64,000 bases of DNA from Dendrolimus kikuchii (GCA_019925095.2 CM034405.1:14471401-14535400); one strand, 5' to 3'; positions 7,753 through 18,924 are shown, counted from the first letter of the stretch. The notes: generated from the letters alone by a model not told the origin. Program-made: numbers and translations.

Positions 7753-10635
7753 ATGGCTACCACAAGTAGGGAAAAACCCCGCTCATTGACTTTGGCTACA
7801 TATAACGCCAACGGACTTAGAAATCAGCGCGACTTGGTTCACGACTTCCTGGTCACCGATAACATAGACATTCTCTTAGTGCAAGAGACTTTCTTAAAGC
7901 CGAGTATTAGAGATCCCCGAATCGCTAATTACAACCTGATCAGGCACGATAGGTTAACCTCCCATGGCGGAGGGACACTTATCTACTACAAGCGGTCCTT
8001 GCACTGCATCCCCATCGATACCCCCCCTCTAGAGGAACTAGAAGTCTCCGCATGCAAACTATCGATGACAGGCCATCAGCCCATCATCATAGTTTCAGCA
8101 TACTTAAAATGTCAGAAGCCCATCCTGGAAGACGATCTCAACGCCCTATTTAGTCTGGGTCCCGCGGTTATAATAGCCGGGGACCTAAACTGTAAACATC
8201 CCTCTTGGAATTGTCCAATTGAAAATCCCAAAGGAAGGGAGCTTCTCCGCCTCTCGGACAGGCTCCTCTTTGGCATTTTAGCCCCCTTGACCCCCACCAG
8301 ATACCCTGACAGACCGGACGTACAACACCCGAGCGTTCTCGACATAGCGCTGCTGAAGGGAGTCTCCCTTCAGTTCCGCTCTATCGAAACACGGGATGAC
8401 ATTGACTCCGACCACTTGCCGGTCGTACTTCAGTTAGGCCCCCCGACTGACTCGACGCCACCGACGAAACCCATCATAGATTGGGCCAAAGTCCGGGACT
8501 TGCTCGCAACGACAAGCTCCCCGGACTTGGACCGGATCCCGGACCCGATTAACTCAGCCCAGGACAACGATGTTGCCATCGAAGCCCTCACCAGCCACCT
8601 CCAGAGCGTGGTACGGGAGTCCACTCGGCAGGTACCTCTCGAGGACCACCGACTGCCACTCCCGGACGACGTCAGAGATCTGATGAGGGACAAGAGGGCA
8701 GCATTCAGAGCCTACGGCAGCTTCCCCTCCCCAGATAATAAAGCCCAATACAGGGCACTCCAACGCCAGGTCAGACTCCGTGTCCAGGAGGTCAGGAACC
8801 AACGTTGGGACCGACTGCTGGAGGAGATCTCCCCAACTCACCAGGCTTACTGGCAGCTGGCGAGATCTCTGAAAGCAGAAACCCTCTCGAGCATGCCACC
8901 CCTCGAGAGACCCGATAACACCAAAGCGTTTGATGACGACGAAAAGGCAGAATGTCTCGCCGAAAGTCTCGAGCTCCAATGCTCCCCCAATATTGCCAAT
9001 AACGACCCGTCTCACCTATCGGAGGTAGACGCCGAGGTCGAATATCGGTCCTCCCTCCCGGCCGAAACCACACTCGAACCGGTCACGGTTGAGGAAGTAC
9101 AGGATTTCATCAAAGCCCTAAAGCCCCGCAAGGCCCCAGGCAATGATGGAATCAGCCATAAACTTTTAAAAATCCTCCCCGCCCAACTTATCTTAATTAT
9201 GGTAAGCATCTTCAATGCCGCCATAAATAATTGCCAATTTCCAAAGACCTGGAAAGAAGCGGAAGTCATCGGTATCCGCAAACCAGGCAAACCGGCCTCA
9301 AAGCCCTCTAGTTACCGCCCCATCAGTCTACTCAGCTCGCTGGGTAAACTGTATGAGCGAGTCCTTCTTACAAGACTGAGAGATTTTGCCTTCAGCAATA
9401 ATCTCATTCCCCCTGAGCAGTTTGGCTTTAGAGCTAGACACTCTTGTCCACAGCAAGTGCTCCGCATCACGGAGCACGTCCTCTCCCACTTTCAACGCAG
9501 CGGACAAAGATTCTGGCCGACAGGCGCAGTATTCTTCGACGTCGCCAAAGCCTTCGATAAGGTCTGGCACAACGGGCTGATATACAAGCTGTATCAACTC
9601 GGTGTGCCGGACCGACTCGTACTCATTCTACGGGACTTCCTCAAAGACCGTAGATTCAGATTCCGAGTGGAGGGCACTAGATCCTCCTCTCATTCCATCT
9701 CAGCGGGAGTCCCTCAGGGCTCCGCGCTCTCCCCCTTACTTTTCTCGCTGTACACCAGCGACATGCCACGGCACCCCCATACCGAGCTAGCCCTATATGC
9801 GGATGACACCGCCATATTCATTAGCGACCCCAGCAGATACAGAATCTGCAGTCACCTCAACGCCGCCATCAAGGAACTAGGCGACTGGTTCCGTAGATGG
9901 AGGATTGAAGTGAACCCCGAGAAGAGCGCAGCCATCATGTTCTCTCGTCGCTCTCTCTCACCCAATACTCGCCCCACCAACCAACTTATGCCCATCAAGC
10001 TATACGACGGAGTTATCCCCTGGGTTAACGAAGTCAAATATCTTGGTGTGACTCTCGATAAAGGCTTGTACTTCCACAAGCACACCAGAGCGGCCGGGAA
10101 CAGAGCATACTGGATCCTAGGCCGACTCTATCCGTTGATATGCAAGAAGAGTAAGATGAGCCTTAGAAATAAGGTGACTCTATACAAAACTTGCATCCGC
10201 CCCATCATGACCTATGCGAGTGTGGTCTTCGGCCACGCCAGCGAAACAAACATCTGGAGACTGCAAAGAATCCAGAATCATTTTATGCGTGCTGCAGTCG
10301 ACGCCCCGCGCTATATGCGGCTCGCCGACCTGCATCGCGATCTGGAGCTTCCCTCCATCAAAGATTATATAGTCACTCTATCGCGCAGATTCTTTGACCT
10401 CGCCCCCCATCACCCGAACCCTCTGGTGACGGAAACGGTCAACTATAAACCCACACCGAACGCTCCCATGAGAAATCGTCGCCCTCGCAATGTACTCATT
10501 GACGAGCCCGATAAAATCACCCGTCTCCTCGCGATCATGAACCCCCCGAGGCTCAGAACATCAGCCTGGCATAACAGACGCAGACAGAACAGACGCCGGA
10601 GAGCCCCCGGCTCGGATCCTCTTACACAAAGGTAA
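7753..10635 (+). CDS. Jockey LINE ORF2: endonuclease and reverse transcriptase
   Basis: 960 codons. The N-terminal APE-type endonuclease (about 12-228) retains 'TYNANG' (N18, N20), E45 in 'QET', 'AGDLNCKH' (D144, N146), D198 and 'SDHLPV' (D220, H221). The reverse transcriptase (about 450-740) shows 'KAPGNDGISHKLLK', 'SYRPISLLSSLGK', D596 in 'FFDVAKAFDKVWH', 'AGVPQGSALSPLLF' and the 'YADDTA' box (D684, D685). A Jockey-type C-terminal domain with 'DAPRYMRLADLHRDL' ends in a very basic tail. The enzyme nicks target DNA and copies LINE RNA in place (target-primed reverse transcription, family knowledge). No inactivating change was seen. The in-frame upstream stop suggests coupled translation with ORF1. 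Confidence 0.96.
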   Translation: MATTSREKPRSLTLATYNANGLRNQRDLVHDFLVTDNIDILLVQETFLKPSIRDPRIANYNLIRHDRLTSHGGGTLIYYKRSLHCIPIDTPPLEELEVSACKLSMTGHQPIIIVSAYLKCQKPILEDDLNALFSLGPAVIIAGDLNCKHPSWNCPIENPKGRELLRLSDRLLFGILAPLTPTRYPDRPDVQHPSVLDIALLKGVSLQFRSIETRDDIDSDHLPVVLQLGPPTDSTPPTKPIIDWAKVRDLLATTSSPDLDRIPDPINSAQDNDVAIEALTSHLQSVVRESTRQVPLEDHRLPLPDDVRDLMRDKRAAFRAYGSFPSPDNKAQYRALQRQVRLRVQEVRNQRWDRLLEEISPTHQAYWQLARSLKAETLSSMPPLERPDNTKAFDDDEKAECLAESLELQCSPNIANNDPSHLSEVDAEVEYRSSLPAETTLEPVTVEEVQDFIKALKPRKAPGNDGISHKLLKILPAQLILIMVSIFNAAINNCQFPKTWKEAEVIGIRKPGKPASKPSSYRPISLLSSLGKLYERVLLTRLRDFAFSNNLIPPEQFGFRARHSCPQQVLRITEHVLSHFQRSGQRFWPTGAVFFDVAKAFDKVWHNGLIYKLYQLGVPDRLVLILRDFLKDRRFRFRVEGTRSSSHSISAGVPQGSALSPLLFSLYTSDMPRHPHTELALYADDTAIFISDPSRYRICSHLNAAIKELGDWFRRWRIEVNPEKSAAIMFSRRSLSPNTRPTNQLMPIKLYDGVIPWVNEVKYLGVTLDKGLYFHKHTRAAGNRAYWILGRLYPLICKKSKMSLRNKVTLYKTCIRPIMTYASVVFGHASETNIWRLQRIQNHFMRAAVDAPRYMRLADLHRDLELPSIKDYIVTLSRRFFDLAPHHPNPLVTETVNYKPTPNAPMRNRRPRNVLIDEPDKITRLLAIMNPPRLRTSAWHNRRRQNRRRRAPGSDPLTQR

Positions 10636-11270
10636 GACCCCACCAATCTCACACACTCAATACAGACACAAGTAGCCATACACGATTAGCATAGGCGTGT
10701 TGCTGGAGAGTTTCTTCCGCCGCTTCTTCTCCTCCAGCTATAACACGTTGCGAAGCGGTAGTAACGATAGACTAGGATCGGCTCCGCCGGCGGAGTCGAT
10801 AATTGGTCCCCAAAAAACAATCATTTCAGCCTGTTGGCTTAGCTCTTTCAGCCTTTAACGGCTAATTCCCAATATAGAGTCAATCCCCCGCAGCGGTCGA
10901 GCCGAGGTCGAACCTCACAGGAGGTGCCTCCTCGAGCGTGCTGCTCCCGGGCCGAACGCCTCCGCTCCCACGGAGTCGTGAAGCCCCCAAAGTCAGGTAC
11001 ATCGGGAAGAATGATTAGTTGTGTAAAACTGTACCTTTTTTTTACCAGGGGAAATCTGATTGAGGACCATAGGCCGCGCGAGGAGGAAAGGTCGCAGTCC
11101 GTGTGTGGGAGTCCCCTCGTCGGGGGGCACTGGCAACCCTGCAGGAACGGTACTGCCACGCCACGGTTTGGGATACCCACTGACAACCCCTAGCCGATAC
11201 TCAAACGGCCCTTATCCCTTATCCGGGCTGTGGGCTCGCTTGCGCATTCACCTCCAGCCCGGATAGGTGT
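10636..11270 (+). other. Jockey LINE 3' UTR (end uncertain)
   Basis: GC-rich, non-coding. Module M occurs at 10697-10770 ('aacacgttgcgaagcggtag'). A perfect 11-bp stem (11220-11230 with 11255-11265, 'tatccgggctg') sits just before the base composition returns to AT-rich. No poly(A) tail was seen. Confidence 0.6.
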
Positions 11271-11880
11271 AATACTGTACCTATTTATGACGTCATAATT
11301 AAAAGGGATGATGTTTTAAAAGTTAGAGGACAAAACGTAATTTTAGCGCCTGTTCTTCAATATGTAAAAATATTAACATTTATTGTAACACGTGTTCTCT
11401 TCCCTATTCAAGCCGAAAAAAGCGTTACACCTATGACTGAAGAGCGTCAGTGATATCTTTTTTTAAAAGCCTATTAGAACTGATACCCTTATGTAGTAAA
11501 TGTAAAGGTCGTTGTGGTTTGTATTTGCCGAAACCGCGCCAATTTGTGTGAAAACTCCCTAAACATCAGCCATTCGTTTTAGATCAAATTGCAAACAAAT
11601 TTTTCATGATTATATTACTGTTAGCTTTAAAGTGTATAATTTCCGTAGTAAATAAAATATTATTTAGGATTCACTTTAAGTATATACTGACTTAACATAG
11701 AAAATGAAGGGAAACCTCGATGTCTTAGGGTTTTTTAAACATTTTTGTAAAATTGAAAAATGTTAAATAAAATAGTTTACACATAAAAATGACTGTTGAT
11801 AATTATTAATACAAAAAATCAATATGAGGATCCTCCAATTGGCTTAAAAGATATTTTGCATTTCATTACCTAAAATCAAA
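11271..11880. other. No gene recognised
   Basis: AT-rich sequence; nothing assignable on either strand. Confidence 0.6.
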
Positions 11881-11883
11881 TCG

Positions 11884-12103
11884 AGGCTGAGGCGAGGCTG
11901 TGGCTGTACACCTAGAGGCTCTGAAACGCCACAAATATGTGTCTATTTATGGGTACATATTTGTGGCTTTCGGGGTGGAGACACTGGAACCTAAAGTTCA
12001 TCACCTCTATCGTGAACTTTCAACGCATCTGACTGAGGTCTCCCGTGACCAAAAAGATGACTTATACCTGGCGCGACGCATCAACGTTGCCATCCAATAT
12101 TAA
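11884..12103 (+). pseudogene. Reverse-transcriptase-element C-terminal relic 1
   Basis: A 67-codon frame reads 'VAFGVETLEPKVHHLYRELS' and later 'DDLYLARRINVAIQY'. This resembles the C-terminal module of a widespread RT element family (FVPVAFETLG ... FLxQRISIAIQRGNAAS). Related fragments lie at 16690-16930 and 60415-60620. Only this end of the protein survives. Confidence 0.65.
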
Positions 12104-12548
12104 AGAATTTATTCAAAACCATTAACATAGTGTACAGAGACAATTTGGTATAGCAAACAACTGCTGTAGTATATAATGAAACTGTGTTGCAGTTTTTAGC
12201 ACCCACTTCCAGACGACTCGTTTGTTATACAATTGAAAAAAAAAAGAAAATTATTTTAAAGTTTATACATTTATAAATTACTTCGTGTTACTATTTGTAA
12301 TGTATGTGGAAATGTCTAGTCCGTCTGTCAAGGTGTATGTATATGTATGTAAATGGCAATGCGGCCATAATTTTGTGAACGCTCCTCGCCAACAGCGACT
12401 TGGTATAATTGATTTACTTAAAGATTCATGTTATTTTATAAGTATAGTCTTATTGTATAATTTAAATTATGGCGAAAAGTAAATATTTATGTATTTTTGG
12501 TTGTCTTCAAGTATATAGTACTTACTGTTCAAGTTGTTCTGTACTCAC
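12104..12548. other. amon intron sequence, no feature recognised
   Basis: AT-rich; lies directly downstream of the amon exon at 12549. Nothing else assignable. Confidence 0.6.
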
Positions 12549-12724
12549 CTCATTCACTCCACGAACAATCGCCCTCATTGTAGCGTTTCTGGGTCCGTCG
12601 ACAGTTCTTCCGTCATCGGTAGGACCCCACGACGCGCTGTATATGTGAATCTTATGGGGCTCGTGCCCCATTGAGTTTGCCTCTATCAAATCCGTCATAT
12701 ACGGTTGGTCCAGCATTCTTATAC
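12549..12724 (-). CDS. amon: amon exon: substrate-binding region of the catalytic domain
   Basis: 176-bp exon (2 bases plus 58 codons), entered in phase 1 after gatgacAG and left in phase 0 at 'GTGAATGAG|GTGAGT'. It encodes '(G)IRMLDQPYMTDLIEANS', then 'IHIYSASWGPTDDGRTVDGP' and 'AIVRGVNE'. 'IYSASWGPTDDG' is a signature of the convertase catalytic core. The next exon, expected to start near 'GRGGKG' and to carry the PC2-specific oxyanion Asp, was not found between 1 and 12548, so the following intron is probably longer than 12.5 kb. Confidence 0.96.
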
Positions 12725-12789
12725 CTGTCATCAAAAGATGTAGATTAAGAATTTGACTGGAAACTTTAGTATCTGCCAAATTATTTTTT

Positions 12790-13045
12790 ACAGTAAAGCC
12801 GTGGTAGCTCATTGGTTAGCGTACTCGCGTTTCAAACTCAAAGGGCACGGGTTTGAGGCCTGTACGGAAAACATGCACCACTTAAACAGTTTTCACACCT
12901 AATGTTTATATTGCTACAATTACAAACAGACAACATCGTGATGAAACATGCACAACTTGTGGCGGGTATATTGTCCATCCTCCTGTAATTGGATGCCCAA
13001 ACCCAGCAGAGGGATATTTATGGACTGTTATTATTATTCGTATTA
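12790..13045 (+). mobile_element. SINE-1, tRNA-headed
   Basis: The head carries an A box ('tagctcattgg') and a degenerate B box ('gggtttgaggcc'). The tail 'cccagcagagggatatttat' then 'ggactgttattattatt' is shared with 24893-25190. The pairing of boxes and the conserved non-tRNA body identify a SINE rather than a tRNA gene. Confidence 0.8.
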
Positions 13046-13139
13046 TTTACATATTTATTTTATCTTTAAACCTTTTACATTTTTTTATAAATATCTTATA
13101 AAATATATACATGTATTTATAAAAAAATATAAAAAACTG

Positions 13140-13390
13140 ATCTCCGCCGGCAGTGGGGCCTAGGGTCTAGGTTACCGGTAGTTAAGGCTCCAGAGTAAGG
13201 AACCTCCTCACATTACGGGCCGTGTCCAACAAGGCTGTCTTCTGCATCCTACCCTTCACCCAGATACCAAGCGAGAGCCTTTCAAGATGACGGTCAAGGC
13301 TTTCGCTATTAGTCCATCGGTACTATGATTGTAGAGTCCAAGTTCCACATGGCAGTAACCTCGTGAGTGATTGAGTGACGTGCTTTCACG
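13140..13390 (-). pseudogene. LINE C-terminal relic
   Basis: On the minus strand one frame gives 'WVKGRMQKTALLDTARNVRR' then 'FLTLEP' and a stop. This resembles the C-terminal 'QKAVLLDTARIVRRFL' segment common in insect non-LTR elements. Frame breaks upstream. Confidence 0.65.
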
Positions 13391-14204
13391 AGGTTACTAT
13401 AATGGGGAATCGCAACATCTACAATTATCTCGCAAACCGATCAACTACCATTATTATTATTATATTACATATTATTCGTATCATTATTAATTTCAGTCAG
13501 GTACTAAAGTGCAGCCGCTTAGCCGTACTAATCGTCTCGATAGGGACCCGATGTATGAAAGCAATACTCATAAAAAAATTATTCAAAACAAATTTTCGTT
13601 GACAGTATTTCATTAGCTCTACCAGCTTACTTGTTTTCAGAATTTTCCACATCATAATTTAAAGGTAGAAGCGAAGAGAGCGATACCATTTTCTCGACTT
13701 TGGAAACCAATTTTGCCATTTATTGTTTTATTAAAATGTTATTAAGGAATACTTTTATAATTATTTTTTCAATATCTGACTAACTATGCCATTCACGACT
13801 ATTTACAATGAAAAATTTACATGTATGGCGGCCAACCCTAATCTTTATTTTCTTCGCGATTTCAATACATAACTTTGTAGTATGTTATATTAACTACACA
13901 ATAATGACTGTCTTACCTATATAAAACAGTCGAAGAGAAGAACGGACATGAACAAATCCTAACCGAAAAACATTACCCTTTAAGGCAATCTTTGATTTAA
14001 GGGACATATTTTTGTAATTTCCACTTGCAAACATTACGAGCATTATCATCAAACACCTGTATGTAGAGTCTACCGATGTGTGAAACTCATAAACCCGTCT
14101 CGAATACGCATAGGGAGTATATTTACAGTCATTGTAATACTGGTCTAGAGAGAAAAATTAATAATAACATATAGATTAATAGAAGAATCTAGAGTGTGCC
14201 GCCA
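13391..14204. other. amon intron, no gene recognised
   Basis: AT-rich. A 13-bp perfect hairpin (13354-13366 with 13386-13398) straddles the left edge; nothing else stands out. Confidence 0.6.
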
Positions 14205-14375
14205 TAAAAGCTTTGAGTTGTATTCTTCAGTGGCTAAGTTCCAGTTTCTCTTTTAAGGCCGGCAGCGTATTGGCCACACCACTGGTCTTGCTAATATCCA
14301 TAGGCGACGGTAACCACTTTCCATCAGAGTTGGGTCATCAGACTGTCTGCTGAGATTCAGTAATAAAAAAAATTA
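14205..14375 (+). mobile_element. Family P retroposon, 5'-truncated
   Basis: Contains 'tccataggcgacggtaacc' and ends 'gctgagattcagtaataaaa' with a poly(A) tail. Divergent copy. Confidence 0.75.
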
Positions 14376-15091
14376 CGAAAAATCTACATAAATTACCTTT
14401 TTTTAACGAGGTATAATCCGCCCAGGTGTATCATTAAGGTAGTGTTGGACTTACCAACTTAAACCACCTCGTCGTAGTGTCAGAGTTTCGGGAACCAAAG
14501 ATACTTCCGATAACCCTGACGGCATCTACATAACTACCTAGATCACTTATCAAATTACTATTTTAGTTTTAACATCGCTGTTTCAATTAAAAATAATTGG
14601 TTTTCGTTCGAACAATCCAAAGCAATTAGAACCTGACCTACTGACATTTAGGCAGAATGTTATATTTAGATGCAATTCCAATCTATTCGATAGAGGTGTG
14701 GCCGGAAAGCCTCGTTCAACGTTATCAATACACATCCGCAAGTGATCAAAAGTGCCGCCGTATGACAAAGCGTTCGCCGCTCAGCCAGCAATCAACTTGG
14801 GAAGCCGCAAATCCTCAGCGCACGTCAAACAAACCCACACACGTAAAACGTGTAAAAGAAGCATACAATACAATCCTGAAGGAAGATACGTGCGAAGAAT
14901 TAATATAACAATGCAGCACTATGTCAAGATGACCGTACCATTATATTTCCATTAAAACTATAATCTATATATTATTACGCAAGGCTAAGTCCTTGTAGCC
15001 CAAGCATATTACACGTGTGGAGAAGAGTGTGATTTGGAATAGGGAAACTTTATACAGAGGAAAAGAGCAGAAACGTAATTTTTATATAACT
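14376..15091. other. amon intron, no gene recognised
   Basis: Contains an 83-codon plus-strand open frame (14657-14908) with no recognised similarity and no splice or context support; not called as a gene. Confidence 0.55.
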
Positions 15092-15580
15092 ACTAGCATA
15101 TGTCCGCGACTTCGTCTACGCTTGAGTTGAAATTCCCGCGGGATACCCGGGGCATAAAGTACCGTAGCCTTAAAAAAGAATGTAAGCTATCGTGTCAATG
15201 AAACATAATTTCAACTCGCTGCCGGCAAAATTCTCGCGAAATTCTCGGGATAACAAATCTCACAAATTACGCAGTACATTACGCATAAAATATGCTATCG
15301 ATCAGTGAAAAAATCTCATTGGAGTTCGATTTTTTTTTCAATTAGGCCATTTTAAATAATTCCCAGAAAAATTCCCGCGGGATTCCCGGGATAAAAAATA
15401 GCGCAGATTTTAAGTCTAAGAATTTGCTGTCGATTAGCAAAAACGACATTGAAATCGTCCCAGTAGTTTTTAAGTAACTCCCGAACAAAAAGATAAACCG
15501 ATAAGCAGACAAGAAATCTAAAAAAATACATCGATTTCTCCATTATTTATATATTACAGTCTATTCCAGTAATTGTTTCA
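15092..15580 (+). repeat. Family G repeat
   Basis: Starts 'actagcatatgtccgcgact', has two 'attcccgcgggat' blocks and ends near 'tattccagtaattgtttc'. Confidence 0.8.
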
Positions 15581-15796
15581 TATAGGCGGTGGTTAAACGG
15601 TTTAACAGATTTCACGGAGAATTTTAGGTTTTAAAATATGTTAAAGAGTTTAGAACATATATTCTGAACACTGCTAATTAATTCATTATTGAGCAATCTT
15701 TTAATGGCCTATTTTCTCTCTGTCTATAAATATCTACTGTCGTCGAAACTCAATTTCACTGGAAACTGCTTTCATAACGTTCTTGATATGAATCAA

Positions 15797-15990
15797 TGAA
15801 AATCTATTTAAAATCAAAATCAAAAGTTTTTATTCAAAATAAGTTCCACTGGAGTACACTCTTTGAAGATCATACATGTAAATCAAAATTTAAATCTACT
15901 TCCTATTCTACGTACACCGCTTCGCAATGTGTTATCGCTGTTCAAAGGAGAAGAAGCGGCAAGAAACTCCCCAGCAACTCTTCTAGCTAA
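15797..15990 (-). mobile_element. Retroposon tail with module M
   Basis: Minus-strand reading: 'gctggggagtttcttgccgc', 'aacacattgcgaagcggtgt', then 'ttattttgaataaaaacttt' and a (TGATTT)-like tail. Same 3' layout as 53345-53490. Confidence 0.75.
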
Positions 15991-16689
15991 AAAAGATTTT
16001 TCATCATAATTATTTATATATTATCTCAGGCTCTTTTTTTTAATACATATAGAAGTTTTTCAAACAATGCATGGATTTGTAACAAACAAAAAAATATTAA
16101 CACCGTCGCAATAAGGACATACTAGGAATTCATAATGCGACAAATCTCCATAGATTGCTTACATGTATTGCAAAATATAAACATTATACAGAAGATAGCA
16201 CAGATGGCGGGAGCGAGCAGCTTTGTAAATACAGTTTTGTCATTTAAATATTCTTCAATAGTGTAGTTTTGTTTATTTCTAAGCATTGTATTGCGTAGAT
16301 TGAAACAAGCATTGTCTTGTACACAATTATACAAGGCAATAAGCCTCATAACCACTCATAACATACACAAAGGGGCTTTGGCACGTGCCGAGGATCTTGA
16401 GTTTCGAAACCCGCTATTAATATATTTAATCAATGAAACAGTTTCACTAAAGTAGATGCTTAGGTCGTACCTTTAACATAGAAGTATAATATTTGAAATG
16501 GCAAGTGCACAGTAGAAAAGTAACTAAGAAAATCTCCTAAACCCTCTATTTAGATTGCGCCACAAGTAATATTTTGATATGTTTAAAACATATATTTTTT
16601 AGACCACATCAGTCAAAAAATAAAAATAAAAGTTTGAAAATTGTTTTTTTAGTGTAGCAATAGTTACTGAATGAACATAAAAATAAAAC
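15991..16689. other. amon intron, no gene recognised
   Basis: AT-rich; nothing assignable. Confidence 0.55.
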
Positions 16690-16930
16690 TACAAGCCAAT
16701 TACAGACTATCTACCACATCGCTGCCGAAGTGAAGCGTGCCCAGAAGGCTCGCTGCATTGCTACAATGTATGGAAATGCTAATTCGCTGTTCAAAGTATA
16801 AAGCAGCTTTCTGGTTATGGGTGACATCAAAGAATTTCCTATATGCAAATTTCTTTGTAGAAGGGTATTTTAAGCATTTTGTATTTGTGCAGTATGAGAG
16901 CTTTAGCTGGTGAAACAGCGTTACCAAGCT
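16690..16930 (-). pseudogene. Reverse-transcriptase-element C-terminal relic 2
   Basis: Minus-strand frame contains 'ALYFEQRISISIHCSNAASL' then 'LGTL', clearly the same module as relics 1 and 3. Degraded upstream. Confidence 0.7.
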
Positions 16931-17044
16931 CCTGACTCAGTGATTGAAAGATTTGACGGGGCCAAAGAGTCAACTCATAAATTATTCATCATAAAAATAG
17001 CTACAAAACTTTTGACTGATTTAGTTTAAAAAATGATTGAAATA

Positions 17045-17275
17045 ATATGTCAGCCTGTGTGTTTTAGTGTACTAAGCCTATGCTGGCCTAGCTTACTGAA
17101 ACGCAAAGGTCTGGGTTTGATTACGCACATGGTAAATTTCGTAAACGGGTTTTCCATTGTTATAGTCTGGGTGTTGGAATCGGCTCCAAAGTGGTCCGTA
17201 GTATATTACCCATAATAGAAGCGTAGATATACAATGTGTGTGTTAGTCTGCCGATGTAAATTTCTTACCTCCCCT
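17045..17275 (+). mobile_element. SINE-2, tRNA-headed
   Basis: The head has a B-box-like 'gggtttgatta'. The body 'ggtaaatttcgtaaacgggt', 'cggctccaaagtggtccgta' and tail 'tagtctgccgatgtaaattt' match 31225-31463 (opposite strand). Confidence 0.75.
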
Positions 17276-17864
17276 ATAGCGAATAGGTCCACTCCACTTA
17301 AAAAAAGGAAAAAATCGTCTGCTCGTTTTTAACGATGTCTACAAATTGAGTGTCTTCAAATCCCGCGTAAAAAAATCGAATGCATCAAGACAAATGTTAA
17401 TAGATTTAAGTGTACAATGGGACAAACATATTTTTTGATAAATAAAGGTCCCTTTTAAATAAATAGAAAACAAAGTAGGTAGGCCTTTTAGTCAAGCGTT
17501 AAAAAAGCTTTTTTACAGGGCAATTGTCCTTCTTTCATGTCCAAATTCTCTTTCAAAGATATTAAGAGATATTACCATATTATATCATGAAATATGAGAT
17601 CGAGGGAAAGTCTGGCATTAAAGATAATGGTTCAATTAGCTATCATGTTCCCAATGGTTTCCATAGAGATAATATTATATGAACACTGATAATATACGAG
17701 GGAAAACGTAAATTAATATGAAATCATTACTAGTTAATAAGCGATGTTTATACCCTGTTATATCAAGGAATAAGATTAAATTTAGAAACTATAATGCGAT
17801 CTCCTCTCTCTTTCAATTCAATTAGACAGACAAATAACACTTTATTGCTAAATGATAATAGTAG
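17276..17864. other. amon intron, no gene recognised
   Basis: AT-rich; nothing assignable. Confidence 0.55.
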
Positions 17865-18030
17865 CCTATAAAGTCTCATTGCTGGACTTGGGCTTTGTCC
17901 ATGTTTTAGGGGGAAGAGCAGTATACCCGTTACTCTTGTCCATGGCGGATTAGCAGATTTGATACATCGGTTATCTCAATGTGCAGATATTATCGCGATA
18001 TATTCTTTCACCATCAGCACGTGGTATTTC
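17865..18030 (-). mobile_element. SINE-1 fragment
   Basis: 'tctcattgctggacttgggc' and 'ggttatctcaatgtgcagat' match the tail and body of SINE-1 read on the minus strand. The tRNA head is missing. Confidence 0.7.
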
Positions 18031-18199
18031 TAAACCAATGCACTTTAGATTAAAAAATTGCTTAAATGGTGCTTGTGTCCCAGTCAAAAAGATAGTATTC
18101 TTCTTCTATGGTATCAGTACTATTGATTGTTAAATAAATAACTTTAAAAATGCATGTTTAGAATACTTTCTTAGCAAAACAATAAACGACCTTTATTGC

Positions 18200-18478
18200 A
18201 GACTGTGCAGGAACTGGCCTGTCGTAAAAGGTGACAAAACAAGCCACACCCAGGCGGTAGGGCATTTGCCCGACTGGATGGCTACCACGCCTGGTCTAGA
18301 GTATGCCGCCATAACAACCTTCAGTTGTGTTTCGGGATAAGTGTCCAGGTTCCAGTCTCCCTTTAGAGAGTGGCAGCACATTGCTAGCACCTTTTGTGTT
18401 ACCAATGTACAAAGGTGATAATAACCGCTTTCTATCAGGTGGGCCATCTGCCTGTCTGCTGAACTCGTGCAATAACAA
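18200..18478 (+). mobile_element. Family P retroposon
   Basis: Nearly full length: 'gtgacaaaacaagccacacc', 'gactggatggctaccac', and the end 'tgctgaactcgtgcaataac'. Internal part around 18400-18425 is divergent. Confidence 0.85.
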
Positions 18479-18724
18479 AGCGATCTCTTCTAAGCAACAT
18501 AACAATTTAATCTAAATTAATATTTGTATGTTCGTTCCCATTTCGTTCGCTCACTGTTCATCCGATTGAGTTGAAATTATATGCAGTTGTTGTTGATATA
18601 TGCGTAAAGGTTTTTGACATAGCACCATGAACGTACAATAGGTAGTGTTAGAATTTTGATGAAACATATTACACAATTGAGAACAGAGATCATAGTGCAT
18701 GCCAAGCATTGGCACTTACACTTT

Positions 18725-18840
18725 ATATTATTACAGATTCCTTATTAAAACTAAGGTATATAGCACCGCTTTCAAAGCAATTTTAGTACTGTTAAAGCAG
18801 AAGAAGAGGCGCAACAAACTCCCCAGCAACATATCTTTAC
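18725..18840 (-). mobile_element. Retroposon tail with degenerate module M
   Basis: Minus strand: 'gctggggagtttgttgcgcc', then 'gctttgaaagcggtgctata'. Short and worn. Confidence 0.6.
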
Positions 18841-18924
18841 TTCAATATTATTATGTACAGAGCTATATTCGTCGTCCTTTTTTTAAATATATTTTGAGTT
18901 GATACTAGATGTAACAAAATAATT

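Larger units (their letters stand above)
5690..11270 (+). mobile_element. Jockey-clade LINE, coding regions intact
   Basis: GC-rich block with a 5' UTR, ORF1 (gag-like, three CCHC knuckles), ORF2 (endonuclease plus reverse transcriptase) and a 3' UTR. The order, domain set and sizes fit the Jockey clade of non-LTR retrotransposons. Both ORFs are free of stops and frameshifts, unlike every other element in the window, which suggests a young insertion. Neither end is certain: no clear target-site duplication or poly(A) was found, and sequence from about 10850 to 11270 might be 3' UTR or a neighbouring element. It lies opposite in orientation to amon. Confidence 0.9.

Noticed and set aside
1..12548. 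Next downstream amon exon
   Set aside because: No minus-strand sequence resembling the region after 'GVNE' or the catalytic Ser motif was found; presumed beyond the left edge.
12522..12812. 96-codon minus-strand ORF as a stand-alone gene
   Set aside because: Only 12549-12724 is coding; both ends of the ORF read into intron past clear splice sites.
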